Of a DNA stretch of 64,000 bases, positions 32,814-40,386 are shown in pieces. The stretch comes from Afipia sp. GAS231 (GTDB taxonomy: Bacteria > Pseudomonadota > Alphaproteobacteria > Rhizobiales > Xanthobacteraceae): assembly GCF_900103365.1 (NCBI RefSeq), contig NZ_LT629703.1, forward strand, positions 4,216,001 to 4,280,000, given 5' to 3'. Position numbers and translations under genes: made by a program. The notes below the pieces were generated by a model. It had not been told where the DNA came from. It made no database searches and saw only the letters and a program-made list of their open reading frames with translations. Each line of letters starts with the position of its first letter. Position 1 is the stretch's first letter.

Positions 32814-34040
32814 ATGACAAGTTTTGGACGGTATCTGGCGCTGGCCCTGTCCGGCGTGGCGTCGCTGGCCTTTACAGGCGCGGCGCGTGCCGAGATTTCC
32901 GACAATGTGGTCAGGGTCGGTGTGCTCAACGACATCTCCGGCATTTTCCAGGACACCAACGGTATGGGTTCGGTGGAGGCCGCACGGATGGCGGCGGAAG
33001 ATTTCAACGGCGGCGGCAAAAACATCAAGGTCGAGATCGTTTATGCCGACCACCAGAACAAGGCCGACGTCGGCTCGGCGATCGCGCGCAAATGGCTCGA
33101 TGTCGACGGCGTCGACGCCATCGTCGACGTACCCAACTCGGCCGTCGGCCTCACCGTCAACTCGCTGTTGCGCGATACAAGGATGACGTTCCTGGCGTCG
33201 TCGACGGCGAGTTCCGATCTCACCGGCAAGGCCTGTTCGCCGAACACCATTCAATGGGTCAACGACGCCTGGGCCACCGGCAACACCACGGCGGCGGCGA
33301 TGATGGCGCGCGGCGGCAAGGACTGGTATTTCGTCACGGTCAATTACGCGCTCGGCCAGGGCATCGAGGCCGAGGCCACCAACTATATCGAGAAGCACGG
33401 CGGCAAGGTGCTGGGATCGAGCAAGCATCCGCTCGGCACTTCCGACTTCGCCTCGTTCCTGCTGCAGGCGCAGAACTCCAAGGCCAAGGTGATCGGGCTC
33501 GCCAATGCCGGCGGCGACACCATCAACGCGGTGAAACAAGCCGCCGAATTCGGCATTCAGCAAAGCGGGCAGACGATGGTGGCGTTCCTGCTGTTCGTCA
33601 ACGACGTCCACGGCATGGGTCTGAAGGTGGCGCAGGGCCTGCAACTGCTGGAAGCATTCTACTGGGACATGGACGACGACACCCGCGCCTTCGCCAAACG
33701 CTTCGCGGCGCGGCCGGGCATGAACGGCAAGATGCCGAGCGGCAACCAGGCCGGCGTCTATGCCTCGACGCTCGCTTATCTGAATGCGGTGGCTGCTACC
33801 GGCAGCGATCAGGCCAAGGACGTCGTGCCCGAAATGAAGAAGTTCAAGGGCAAGGACAAATTGTTCGGCGACGTCACCATCCGCCAGGACGGCCGCGTCA
33901 TCCACCCGATGTATTTGTTCGAGGTGAAGAAACCGGACGAGTCGAAATATCCGTATGATTATTACAAGCTGGTCTCGACGATTCCGGCCGATCAGGCGTT
34001 TCGCCCGATCGCCGATGGCGGCTGCTCGCTGGTGAAGTGA
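32814..34040 (+). CDS. Branched-chain/aromatic-acid type ABC binding protein (Peripla_BP_6)
   Basis: A 408-residue periplasmic binding protein with signal peptide (FGRYLALALSGVASLAF, then TGAARA) and LivK-like domain: VVRVGVLNDISGIFQDTNGM, GSVEAARMAAEDFNGGGKNI and KVIGLANAGGDTINAVKQAA. Cys residues KACSPNT and GGCSLVK could form the family disulphide. It follows CYP199A closely, with AAGGGAGAGAG ahead of the start. R. palustris binding proteins of this family bind aromatic acids (for example CouP for coumarate), so an aromatic ligand related to the P450 substrate is likely. No permease or ATPase gene is next to it; the system at 41825-45185 might serve. A decayed copy of its 3' end lies at 34208-34277. 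Confidence 0.88.
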   Translation: MTSFGRYLALALSGVASLAFTGAARAEISDNVVRVGVLNDISGIFQDTNGMGSVEAARMAAEDFNGGGKNIKVEIVYADHQNKADVGSAIARKWLDVDGVDAIVDVPNSAVGLTVNSLLRDTRMTFLASSTASSDLTGKACSPNTIQWVNDAWATGNTTAAAMMARGGKDWYFVTVNYALGQGIEAEATNYIEKHGGKVLGSSKHPLGTSDFASFLLQAQNSKAKVIGLANAGGDTINAVKQAAEFGIQQSGQTMVAFLLFVNDVHGMGLKVAQGLQLLEAFYWDMDDDTRAFAKRFAARPGMNGKMPSGNQAGVYASTLAYLNAVAATGSDQAKDVVPEMKKFKGKDKLFGDVTIRQDGRVIHPMYLFEVKKPDESKYPYDYYKLVSTIPADQAFRPIADGGCSLVK

Positions 34041-34046
34041 GATGTG

Positions 34047-34204
34047 CTCCCTCTCCCGCTTGCGGGGGAGGGCTGGGGTGGGGGTGCCGCAGCATATTCA
34101 ACCGTCGAGTGCGTAGGGTGGGCAAAGCGCAGCGTGCCCACCATCAAAGCGTCGACGCGGATGGATGGTGGGCACGACGCTGTCGCGTCTTTGCCCACCC
34201 TACG
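34047..34204. repeat. Family A half-repeat and a second palindrome with 16-bp arms
   Basis: A C-rich family A unit (34047-34086, TCTCCCGCTTGCGGGGGAG core region) is followed by a different palindrome. CGTAGGGTGGGCAAAG (34112-34127) pairs perfectly with CTTTGCCCACCCTACG (34189-34204). Inside the second, GTGCCCACCAT and ATGGTGGGCAC also pair. Both kinds are common intergenic repeats in Bradyrhizobium as far as I know. They sit exactly at a gene-fragment junction. Confidence 0.8.
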
Positions 34205-35138
34205 ATTGATCTCGACGATCCGGGCCAATCAAGCGCTCTACCCGATCGGGGATGGCAGGTGTCAACTGGTGAAGTGAAGGGTTAAGTAGCGCGCGGTCGG
34301 TCATCGAGCACGTAGTCCATTTTGCCTTGCGCAAATCAGGAGGGTGGTAGAAGCCATTAACGTCGCCAATGACGGCTTTACAGAATTTCTCTCCAAATAC
34401 TGTGAAGCCTACAACGCTTAGATCTCCCAAGACTTCTGTCTTATCGCCGCCCTCGACATAAAGACCAGGATCGCCGCGAGACCAGGTATTCTCCGTCACG
34501 GCACTTTGATCTCGATACTGCTCAACCGAAATGTGGACCGGCAAGATCAATCCGAGTCTGTAGAACTGCACTGCAGACTCATCATTCGCAGTCCCTATCC
34601 CCGACGAGTAACGGTGTGGTTCCTTTGTTTTCCATGGAGCGTTGGACTGCTGCTCCCAATACCACCATTCCGCGTACATCTTGTGAAGAACGTGAGCATC
34701 ACTCGCGCTCAACTCTGCCAATACCGACACGTAAGTCCGCTTGATCTCGCTTTCCGCGGGATCGAGCGCAGCTGCCAACAAGTTCTCCCACAGAACGTGT
34801 AGATCGTCCTCGTTCTCCATCGTCGCATGCTCCAGGAGCGGTAGTGCGATCTTCGGAGCCAAGGTGCGGGTCGTTCGAACGCCTTTCTTCTGGAGCTTCT
34901 TGTCAACGTTGTGCAATAGTGTTGTAAGCCGTTCCCAATCAAAGATCGCAGCCTCGACGCGACGCGCGGCGATCCTGTCCGTCCAGTAGCGTCCAATTGT
35001 ATCTTCTATCGCTCGCCCAAATATCCGGTCGAGCCAGCCGCCGGCACTTTGTCCGGCGTCTATTGCTTTACCGGTGGCCTTTGCGATCTCTTGCGCTGCC
35101 TTTGCGCTTTCCTTGATCATTTCGGAATCGTCGGACAT
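34200..35138 (-). CDS. Abi-alpha-like (DUF4393) putative phage-defence protein
   Basis: A 312-residue cytoplasmic protein. The best match I can suggest is the abortive-infection Abi-alpha family (DUF4393). After an Ala-rich helix (SAKAAQEIAKATGKAIDAGQ) comes a conserved-looking block (TLAPKIALPLLEHATMENED, DLHVLWENLLAAALDP and VSVLAELSASDAHVL) that fits that profile. Start ATG 35138 follows GAGGAAC. Composition is clearly AT-richer than its neighbours (26 G+C in the 60 bases from 34381), a sign of transfer. The last 25 or so residues (LTPAIPDRVERLIGPDRRDQ) are encoded by the antisense of the binding-protein fragment, so the original C terminus may be lost. Function as a defence gene is inference. 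Confidence 0.55.
   Translation of the reverse strand: MSDDSEMIKESAKAAQEIAKATGKAIDAGQSAGGWLDRIFGRAIEDTIGRYWTDRIAARRVEAAIFDWERLTTLLHNVDKKLQKKGVRTTRTLAPKIALPLLEHATMENEDDLHVLWENLLAAALDPAESEIKRTYVSVLAELSASDAHVLHKMYAEWWYWEQQSNAPWKTKEPHRYSSGIGTANDESAVQFYRLGLILPVHISVEQYRDQSAVTENTWSRGDPGLYVEGGDKTEVLGDLSVVGFTVFGEKFCKAVIGDVNGFYHPPDLRKAKWTTCSMTDRALLNPSLHQLTPAIPDRVERLIGPDRRDQS
34205..34277 (+). pseudogene. 3' fragment of a second binding-protein gene
   Basis: The frame ending at 34277 reads LISTIRANQALYPIGDGRCQ then LVK-stop, which matches the end of the intact binding protein upstream (LVSTIPADQAFRPIADGGCS then LVK-stop) without gaps. Over the last 23 codons I count 17 base differences in 69 (about 75 % identity). 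Upstream the match stops at the palindromic repeat. It is a decayed paralogue cut by a rearrangement at the repeat. Its antisense now encodes the last residues of the Abi-like gene. Confidence 0.75.
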
Positions 35139-35190
35139 GATCGCAGAGTTCCTCTATAGATCGTCTAATTGCCAGGGCGGATCGGGATAA

Positions 35191-36465
35191 TCACGTCACC
35201 ACCTTGCTGCTGCCTTGCGTGATCAATCGCGCGGCGCGCTGGTCGCGGGCGTGGATCCACATCCAGCTCAGCGCCACGGACAGGCGGTTGCGCAGGCCAA
35301 TCAGGAAGTAGATATGGGCGATGCCCCAGATCCACCAGGCGAGGTTGCCGCGTAGCTTGATGCGGCCAAAATCGATCACCGCCTTGCGCTTGCCGATCTG
35401 CGCCAGGCTGCCGGCATGCTTGTACCTGAATGGCGGCAGCGTGCCGCCGTTCAGGCGCGCCTTGATCGATGCTGCCACATAGCGTCCCTGCTGCTTGGCG
35501 GCCGGCGCGATGCCGGGCACCGGATTGCCGGCGGAATCGGCGATGGTCACGGTATCGCCCACGGCGAAGATGTCGGGATGCTCGGGGACGGTGAGGTCCG
35601 GCTTGACCTGCAGGCGATAGGCGCGGTCGGCGGGCGCATTCAGCCATTCCGCGGCGCGCGAGGCGCGGACGCCGGCGGCCCAGACGATGGTGCGGGCCTC
35701 CAGCCGGTTGCCGCCATAGACGACACCGTCGGCCGAGCATTCGGTGACGGGCTGGCCCAGCACCACCTCGACGCCGAGTTGCTCCAGCGAACGCTGCGCG
35801 TAGGCGGAAAGATCTTCGGGAAAGCCGGCGAGCACGCGCGGGCCGGCCTCGACCAGCACCACGCGGGCCTTGCTGGTGTCGATGTTGCGAAAATCCGGCG
35901 CCAGCGTGTCCTTGGCGAGATCGGCGATGGTGCCGGCCATTTCGACGCCGGTAGGTCCCGCGCCGATGATGACGAAGGTCAACAGCGCCGCGCGCCGCGC
36001 CGGATCGGTCTCGCGCTCGGCGCGCTCGAACGCGACCAGAATGCGCCGCCGCAGCGTGGTGGCGTCTTCCAGCGTCTTCAGGCCCGGCGCGAACGGCTCC
36101 CATTCGTCGTGGCCGAAATAGGCGTGGCGTGCGCCGGTGGCGAGCACCAGCGTGTCGTAGGGCAGGGCATCGCCGTCGTCGAGCAGCACGCGCTTTTGCG
36201 CGGCATCGATGCCATTCACATTGGCGAACAACGTCGTCACCTCCGGGCGTCCGCGCACGAGGTAGCGGATTGGCCAGGAAATCTCCGACGTCGCCAGCGA
36301 CGCGGTCGCGACCTGATACAGCAATGGCTGGAACAAATGATGGTTGCGGCGGTCCACCAGCGTGATCTGCACCGGCGCGCCGGCGAGGCCAAAGGTGGTT
36401 TCCAGCCCGCCAAAACCGGCGCCGACGATCACCACGCGATGGGCTTTGTTCGGCGCTGTCGTCAT
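35191..36465 (-). CDS. ndh: Type II NADH dehydrogenase (NDH-2)
   Basis: A 424-residue flavoprotein that oxidises NADH and reduces quinone at the inner-membrane surface without proton pumping. The FAD site is VVIVGAGFGGLETTFGLAG and the NADH site FVIIGAGPTGVEMAGTIADL. The second FAD motif is HPDIFAVGDTVTI, and AAKQQGRYVAASI is the quinone-side helix of the family. The C-terminal region has a hydrophobic membrane-binding stretch (LAWWIWGIAHIYFLIGLRNR). All landmarks are intact and length is normal. It stands alone. It would give the cell an uncoupled entry point to the chain that ends in the bd oxidase at the start of the window. Confidence 0.93.
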   Translation of the reverse strand: MTTAPNKAHRVVIVGAGFGGLETTFGLAGAPVQITLVDRRNHHLFQPLLYQVATASLATSEISWPIRYLVRGRPEVTTLFANVNGIDAAQKRVLLDDGDALPYDTLVLATGARHAYFGHDEWEPFAPGLKTLEDATTLRRRILVAFERAERETDPARRAALLTFVIIGAGPTGVEMAGTIADLAKDTLAPDFRNIDTSKARVVLVEAGPRVLAGFPEDLSAYAQRSLEQLGVEVVLGQPVTECSADGVVYGGNRLEARTIVWAAGVRASRAAEWLNAPADRAYRLQVKPDLTVPEHPDIFAVGDTVTIADSAGNPVPGIAPAAKQQGRYVAASIKARLNGGTLPPFRYKHAGSLAQIGKRKAVIDFGRIKLRGNLAWWIWGIAHIYFLIGLRNRLSVALSWMWIHARDQRAARLITQGSSKVVT

Positions 36466-36604
36466 GGGATCACGATCTCGGTTTCAGTTCTATTGTCGCA
36501 TTGCATTATGCAGTCATTCGCAGCTCCGGTCCAAGACAAGTTTCAAGGCAAGTTTCAAGGCGTGTTTGCCAATCGATCGATAGCGAAAGCCTATCGTCGC
36601 GCTG

Positions 36605-38011
36605 TCAGGCATTCTGCGGTGCGGTCGCGGTCGCGACCCGCTTGCGTGCAGGCAGGAAGATTCCAGCCAGCGCGCCGAGCAGGGAGAGAGCTGCCGCAAC
36701 CAGCATGGCCGAAGCGAAGCCGGTGCTGAAGCCCGCGGCCGAGCCGATGGCGCCGGTGCCGGAAAACACCGCGACCAGAAGCGCGACGCCGAACATGCCG
36801 CCGAGGAAGCGCGACATGTTGAAGACGCCGGATGCCTTGCCCATTTCGACCGGGTTGACCGAGCTCAGCACCGCGTTCTGAACCGCCGGCATCGACATCG
36901 ACACGCCGATGCCGGCCACAATCAGCGGCGCGATCATCGTCGCATAGGCCGTATCGGGCGCGATGATCGCCGCGATCCAGAACAGGCCGATCGCCTGCAT
37001 CAATAGTCCCGTCACCACCAGCGGCCGTTCACCGATCCGGTTGACGATGTTGCCGGCGATCGGTGCGGTCACGAACAGGGTGGCGGTCCAGGGCAACAAC
37101 CGCAGGCCGACGCCGAGCGGTCCATAGCCGAGCGCGGACTGCAGGAATTGCGGCAGCAGGAACAGCACGCTGTACATCGCGCCGTACAGCAAAAATGCCG
37201 CGGCGACGCCCGACGACAGCGCCCGCGACCGGAACAGCCGCATCGGGACCATCGGCGCGGACGTCTGCAATTCCCAAACGACAAAAGCCACCGCCAGCAG
37301 CAATCCGGCCGCAAGCGCCGTCACCACTTCGGGGCTGGTCCATCCGGCGCCGTTGCCGCGCAACAGGCCCCAGACCAGAGCAAAGGCCGAAACCGCGACC
37401 AGCAGCAGTCCGGTGATATCCAGCTTTGCCGCCGGGCCGAAACTCTCTCGCAGCCGCGTCGTGACCATGAAGGTCGCGAACAGCCCGATGGGGAGATTGA
37501 TCCAGAAGATCCACGGCCATCCCAGGGTTTCCGTGATGGCGCCACCGATCGCCGGCCCCGCCAGCACGGCAACACCCACGACACCGCTGAAGATACCGAG
37601 TGCGCGGGCGCGTTCTTCCTTTGGAAATGCCGTACTCAGCAGCGCCATGCCGAGCGGCATGATCAGTGCCGAACCCGCGCCTTGCGCGGTCCGCGCCACG
37701 ATCAGCGAGAGGATGCCGGTCGACAGCGCGCAGGCGACGGATGACGCCACGAACAATAGGATCCCTGCGGCAAACAGCCGTCGTCGTCCGAACCGGTCGC
37801 CAAGGGCTGCGCCGGTCAACAGCAGCACTGCGAAACTGAGATTGAAGGCATTCACGGTCCATTGCAACGTCTCCATCGGCCCCCCGAACTGGGTGCGGAT
37901 GGTGGCAAGTGCGGCGGTCAGCACCTGGGTGTCGAGCGCGACCATGAACGAGGCCAGCGAGGTGATGGCGAGCACCCAGTTCTTGTCGTTTCCGTTGTAA
38001 GGTTCCTGCAT
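36605..38011 (-). CDS. MFS drug exporter, DHA2 (EmrB/QacA) family
   Basis: A 468-residue transporter with about 14 hydrophobic segments. DHA2 motifs are seen: motif D1 region SFMVALDTQVLTAALATIRT, motif A GAALGDRFGRRRLFAAG and motif C GVVGVAVLAGPAIGGAITE. ATG 38011 is preferred for the GGAGAACG ribosome site; an upstream TTG extension is rejected. Proton-driven efflux of toxic compounds is expected. No membrane-fusion partner (EmrA) is adjacent. It is divergent from the small protein and ECF sigma pair at 38185-39415, which might control it. Confidence 0.9.
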   Translation of the reverse strand: MQEPYNGNDKNWVLAITSLASFMVALDTQVLTAALATIRTQFGGPMETLQWTVNAFNLSFAVLLLTGAALGDRFGRRRLFAAGILLFVASSVACALSTGILSLIVARTAQGAGSALIMPLGMALLSTAFPKEERARALGIFSGVVGVAVLAGPAIGGAITETLGWPWIFWINLPIGLFATFMVTTRLRESFGPAAKLDITGLLLVAVSAFALVWGLLRGNGAGWTSPEVVTALAAGLLLAVAFVVWELQTSAPMVPMRLFRSRALSSGVAAAFLLYGAMYSVLFLLPQFLQSALGYGPLGVGLRLLPWTATLFVTAPIAGNIVNRIGERPLVVTGLLMQAIGLFWIAAIIAPDTAYATMIAPLIVAGIGVSMSMPAVQNAVLSSVNPVEMGKASGVFNMSRFLGGMFGVALLVAVFSGTGAIGSAAGFSTGFASAMLVAAALSLLGALAGIFLPARKRVATATAPQNA

Positions 38012-38184
38012 TCCCGTTCTCCATCTCTGCTGCGCCTGATGGCGCTTCCGTTGCAAAGACGAACCGGGAGAAGGGAAGGATGCGGTCGAAAATATATTTG
38101 CCGGGCCCGCATCCTTTGGCCGACCCCCAACGTCCTTGGGGTCGAGACGCGCTGCTTTCGCAGCGTGTGAACAAGGAGAACGCG

Positions 38185-38493
38185 ATGAAACGGACCCTGA
38201 TCAGGTACAAGACCAAGCCGGAAATGGCCGAAAAGAATGCCGAACTGGTGGCGGCGGTGTTTGCCGAGTTGAAAGCGGCGCAGCTGGACGGTGTCCGCTA
38301 TATGACGCTACGGCTGGAAGACGATACGTTCATCCATTTCGTCGAGAGCGCTACGGATGACGGCTCCAGCCCGCTGCCGAAACTGGCGGCCTTCCAGGCG
38401 TTCCAGAGCGGCATTCGGGATCGTTGCGTCGAGCCGCCGATGCCGCGTGGTGCTACAGTTGTCGGTAACTATCGGATGCTGGGCGAGACTTAA
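38185..38493 (+). CDS. Small ferredoxin-fold-like protein of unknown function
   Basis: A 102-residue protein that reads like a dimeric alpha/beta-barrel (ABM or DUF) protein: MKRTLIRYKTKPEMAEKNAE, LVAAVFAELKAAQLDGVRYM and TLRLEDDTFIHFVESATDDG. An AAGGAGAAC ribosome site precedes the ATG. It is followed 22 bases later by an ECF sigma gene with a SnoaL-like C-terminal domain. ECF41-type sigma genes are known to sit next to small carboxymuconolactone-, ABM- or epimerase-type genes that they regulate. The enzyme activity, if any, is not known. Confidence 0.75.
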   Translation: MKRTLIRYKTKPEMAEKNAELVAAVFAELKAAQLDGVRYMTLRLEDDTFIHFVESATDDGSSPLPKLAAFQAFQSGIRDRCVEPPMPRGATVVGNYRMLGET

Positions 38494-38515
38494 GGGCTCG
38501 GATGCGGGAGGCAGA

Positions 38516-39415
38516 ATGACAGAGGTCTCTCAGGCTGCAGCGACCGTCGACATGGCTGCGCTTCTGGTCGCGATGCGGCCAAAGCTGCATCGCTATTGCG
38601 CGCGCATGGTCGGCTCGGTGATCGACGGCGAGGACGTGCTGCAGGATGCGCTGATCAAGGCGGTGGAGGCGCACGCCGCCGCCGGTGAGATCGGCAACCC
38701 CATTAAAAATCCTGAGGGCTGGCTGTTTCGCATTGCGCACAATACCGCGCTGGATTTTCTGCGCCGGCGCAACCGGCAGGAGGCGCTCCGGTCGGCCGAG
38801 GAGGTGGAGATGATCGTGGACCAGCTCGATGCCGTGACCAGCCGTCAGATCGCCACCGCCAGCCTGCGCACCTTCATGCGGCTGCCGGTGGCGCAACGCT
38901 CCAGCGTGATCCTGATGGACGTGCTCGGCTGCTCGTTGCGCGAAGTCTGCGAGGTCATGGAGTGCAGCCTGCCGGCAGCCAAGGCCGCGCTGCACCGCGG
39001 GCGAACGCAGTTGCGCGCCTATGCCGAGGAGCCGGAAGATGCGCCGCAACAGTCGCTGTCGGATGCCGATCGCGCGCGGCTCGGCGTCTATGTCGCCCAT
39101 TTCAATGCACGCGATTTCGACGCCATCCGCGCCATGATCGCGGACGACGTGCGTCTCGAACTCGTCAGCAAGACCCGCCTGAACGGCAAGGCCGAGGTGT
39201 CGCGCTACTTTGGCAACTATTCAAAGATCAGCGACTGGCACCTGGTGCCGGGCGTGCTCGAGGGGCGTCCCGCCATCCTGGTATTCGATCCCAACGACCG
39301 TGATGCGGGGCCGAAATATTTCATGCTGCTGGGCTGGGCGGCCGGCAAGATCGCAACCATCCGGGATTTCCGCCACGCGTCTTACGTCATCGAGGGAGCG
39401 GAGTATCAGGTCTGA
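38516..39415 (+). CDS. ECF sigma factor with SnoaL-like C-terminal domain
   Basis: A 299-residue sigma factor. Region 2 contains LHRYCARMVGSVIDGEDVLQ, then DALIKAVEAHAA and PEGWLFRIAHNTALDFLRRR. Region 4 contains VAQRSSVILMDVLGCSLREV, then CEVMECSLPAAKAALHRGRT. After residue about 185 a SnoaL/NTF2-like domain follows (VYVAHFNARDFDAIRAMIAD, SRYFGNYSKISDWHLVPGVL), as in ECF41-type factors, where this domain replaces an anti-sigma factor as a built-in control. ATG 38516 has GGGAGG ahead. It is probably cotranscribed with the small protein upstream. Confidence 0.88.
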   Translation: MTEVSQAAATVDMAALLVAMRPKLHRYCARMVGSVIDGEDVLQDALIKAVEAHAAAGEIGNPIKNPEGWLFRIAHNTALDFLRRRNRQEALRSAEEVEMIVDQLDAVTSRQIATASLRTFMRLPVAQRSSVILMDVLGCSLREVCEVMECSLPAAKAALHRGRTQLRAYAEEPEDAPQQSLSDADRARLGVYVAHFNARDFDAIRAMIADDVRLELVSKTRLNGKAEVSRYFGNYSKISDWHLVPGVLEGRPAILVFDPNDRDAGPKYFMLLGWAAGKIATIRDFRHASYVIEGAEYQV

Positions 39416-39423
39416 CCGAAGCC

Positions 39424-39963
39424 TCACCGGCGGCCGAATTCTCCATTGGCCACCCGCGCGATCCGCGAGGTGGTGACCGATGCCGTCTCGCGACCCCGGA
39501 AGGGATTCTCAAGGTTTCGAAACGACTCGCCGGAACCCGGCGCCGGATCTTCGTAACGGCCGCTCGGCCAGAACAGCAACGCAAGCGTGAGCGCGAGATT
39601 GACGAGACCGCCGACGACCGTTCCATGATGTCCGGGTCCGAGCGACATCGCCGGGAATTTCATGGCGATCAAGTAGTCGATGATCATGACCGCGAACCAT
39701 CCGGGAATGACGCAGACCGGATCCCAGCCGATATCCCTGATCCGCATGGCGTACAGCGTGAAGGTTAGCCACCCGAACAGGACTGCGGCGCCGAGGACCG
39801 GCCACGCGGCCAGGCTTGGGAGCGTTCCCCTTGGCATGTTCTGAATCGCGTAACCAGCGATCGCAAAGCAGATCGCCGTCATCAGGATTGCGACCGCGAT
39901 CGTGGCGAGGAAAAAATGCAGCCGGCCAAGGCGCGCATTGAACCCGAACAGGAAACCCAGCAT
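39424..39963 (-). CDS. DUF805 membrane protein
   Basis: A 179-residue inner-membrane protein with the DUF805 pattern: FGFNARLGRLHFFLATIAVA at the start, four hydrophobic segments and the internal motif YAMRIRDIGWDP (R-x-x-D-x-G). The C-terminal tail is cytoplasmic and charged (NLENPFRGRETASVTTSR). ATG 39963 is chosen at the start of the family N terminus. It is convergent with the ECF sigma gene, their stops 8 bases apart. The function of this family is unknown. Confidence 0.8.
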   Translation of the reverse strand: MLGFLFGFNARLGRLHFFLATIAVAILMTAICFAIAGYAIQNMPRGTLPSLAAWPVLGAAVLFGWLTFTLYAMRIRDIGWDPVCVIPGWFAVMIIDYLIAMKFPAMSLGPGHHGTVVGGLVNLALTLALLFWPSGRYEDPAPGSGESFRNLENPFRGRETASVTTSRIARVANGEFGRR

Positions 39964-40386
39964 GGAACACCCGGTCATGTTTTGGGAGCAGTTGGCCACA
40001 GGAAGATTTCCGGGCGGTGCATCTGGCGGGGCGATAGCGAATGCTGGCTTACACACGCTTTACGGGATCCCTAAAATTGTCTGCAACACGGGGGGTAAGT
40101 CTGCCCGAACCTTCGGTTGGGCTCCGCCGTGGCCCGGGCAGCCTTCTGCGACAATCATGGCCCGCCAACCTGAACTATAATTCTTGCCATCCCCTCCATC
40201 AGCGAATTATGGTGCAGGCCGCTGGGGTATGAGCCGAAGGTTCTAAACGGGGCCGGCGGTTCGTGCTTGCTGCTGGCTTGCGATTTCGCGCACAAAACAC
40301 CTCACCTATAAGAGGCGCGCGGGACAAGCGCTGCCCGCCACCCGGCTGGGCGGGACTGGTTCGAATATTTGAGGAGGGGATTGAAT
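39964..40386. other. 423-base spacer without a gene; holds a palindrome-like motif shared with the bclA promoter
   Basis: I see no coding sequence here. At 40171-40185 lies TGAACTATAATTCTT, which differs at one base from TGAATTATAATTCTT in the bclA promoter (51501-51515). A GC-rich imperfect hairpin (around 40090-40140) precedes it. The last 20 bases contain GAGGAGGGG, the ribosome site of the binding-protein gene. The length suggests a regulated promoter with a long 5' leader. Confidence 0.5.

Noticed and set aside
34044..34277. A 77-codon frame after the binding-protein gene
   Set aside because: Its first part reads through palindromic repeats; only the last 23 codons are homologous to a protein, so it is a gene fragment.
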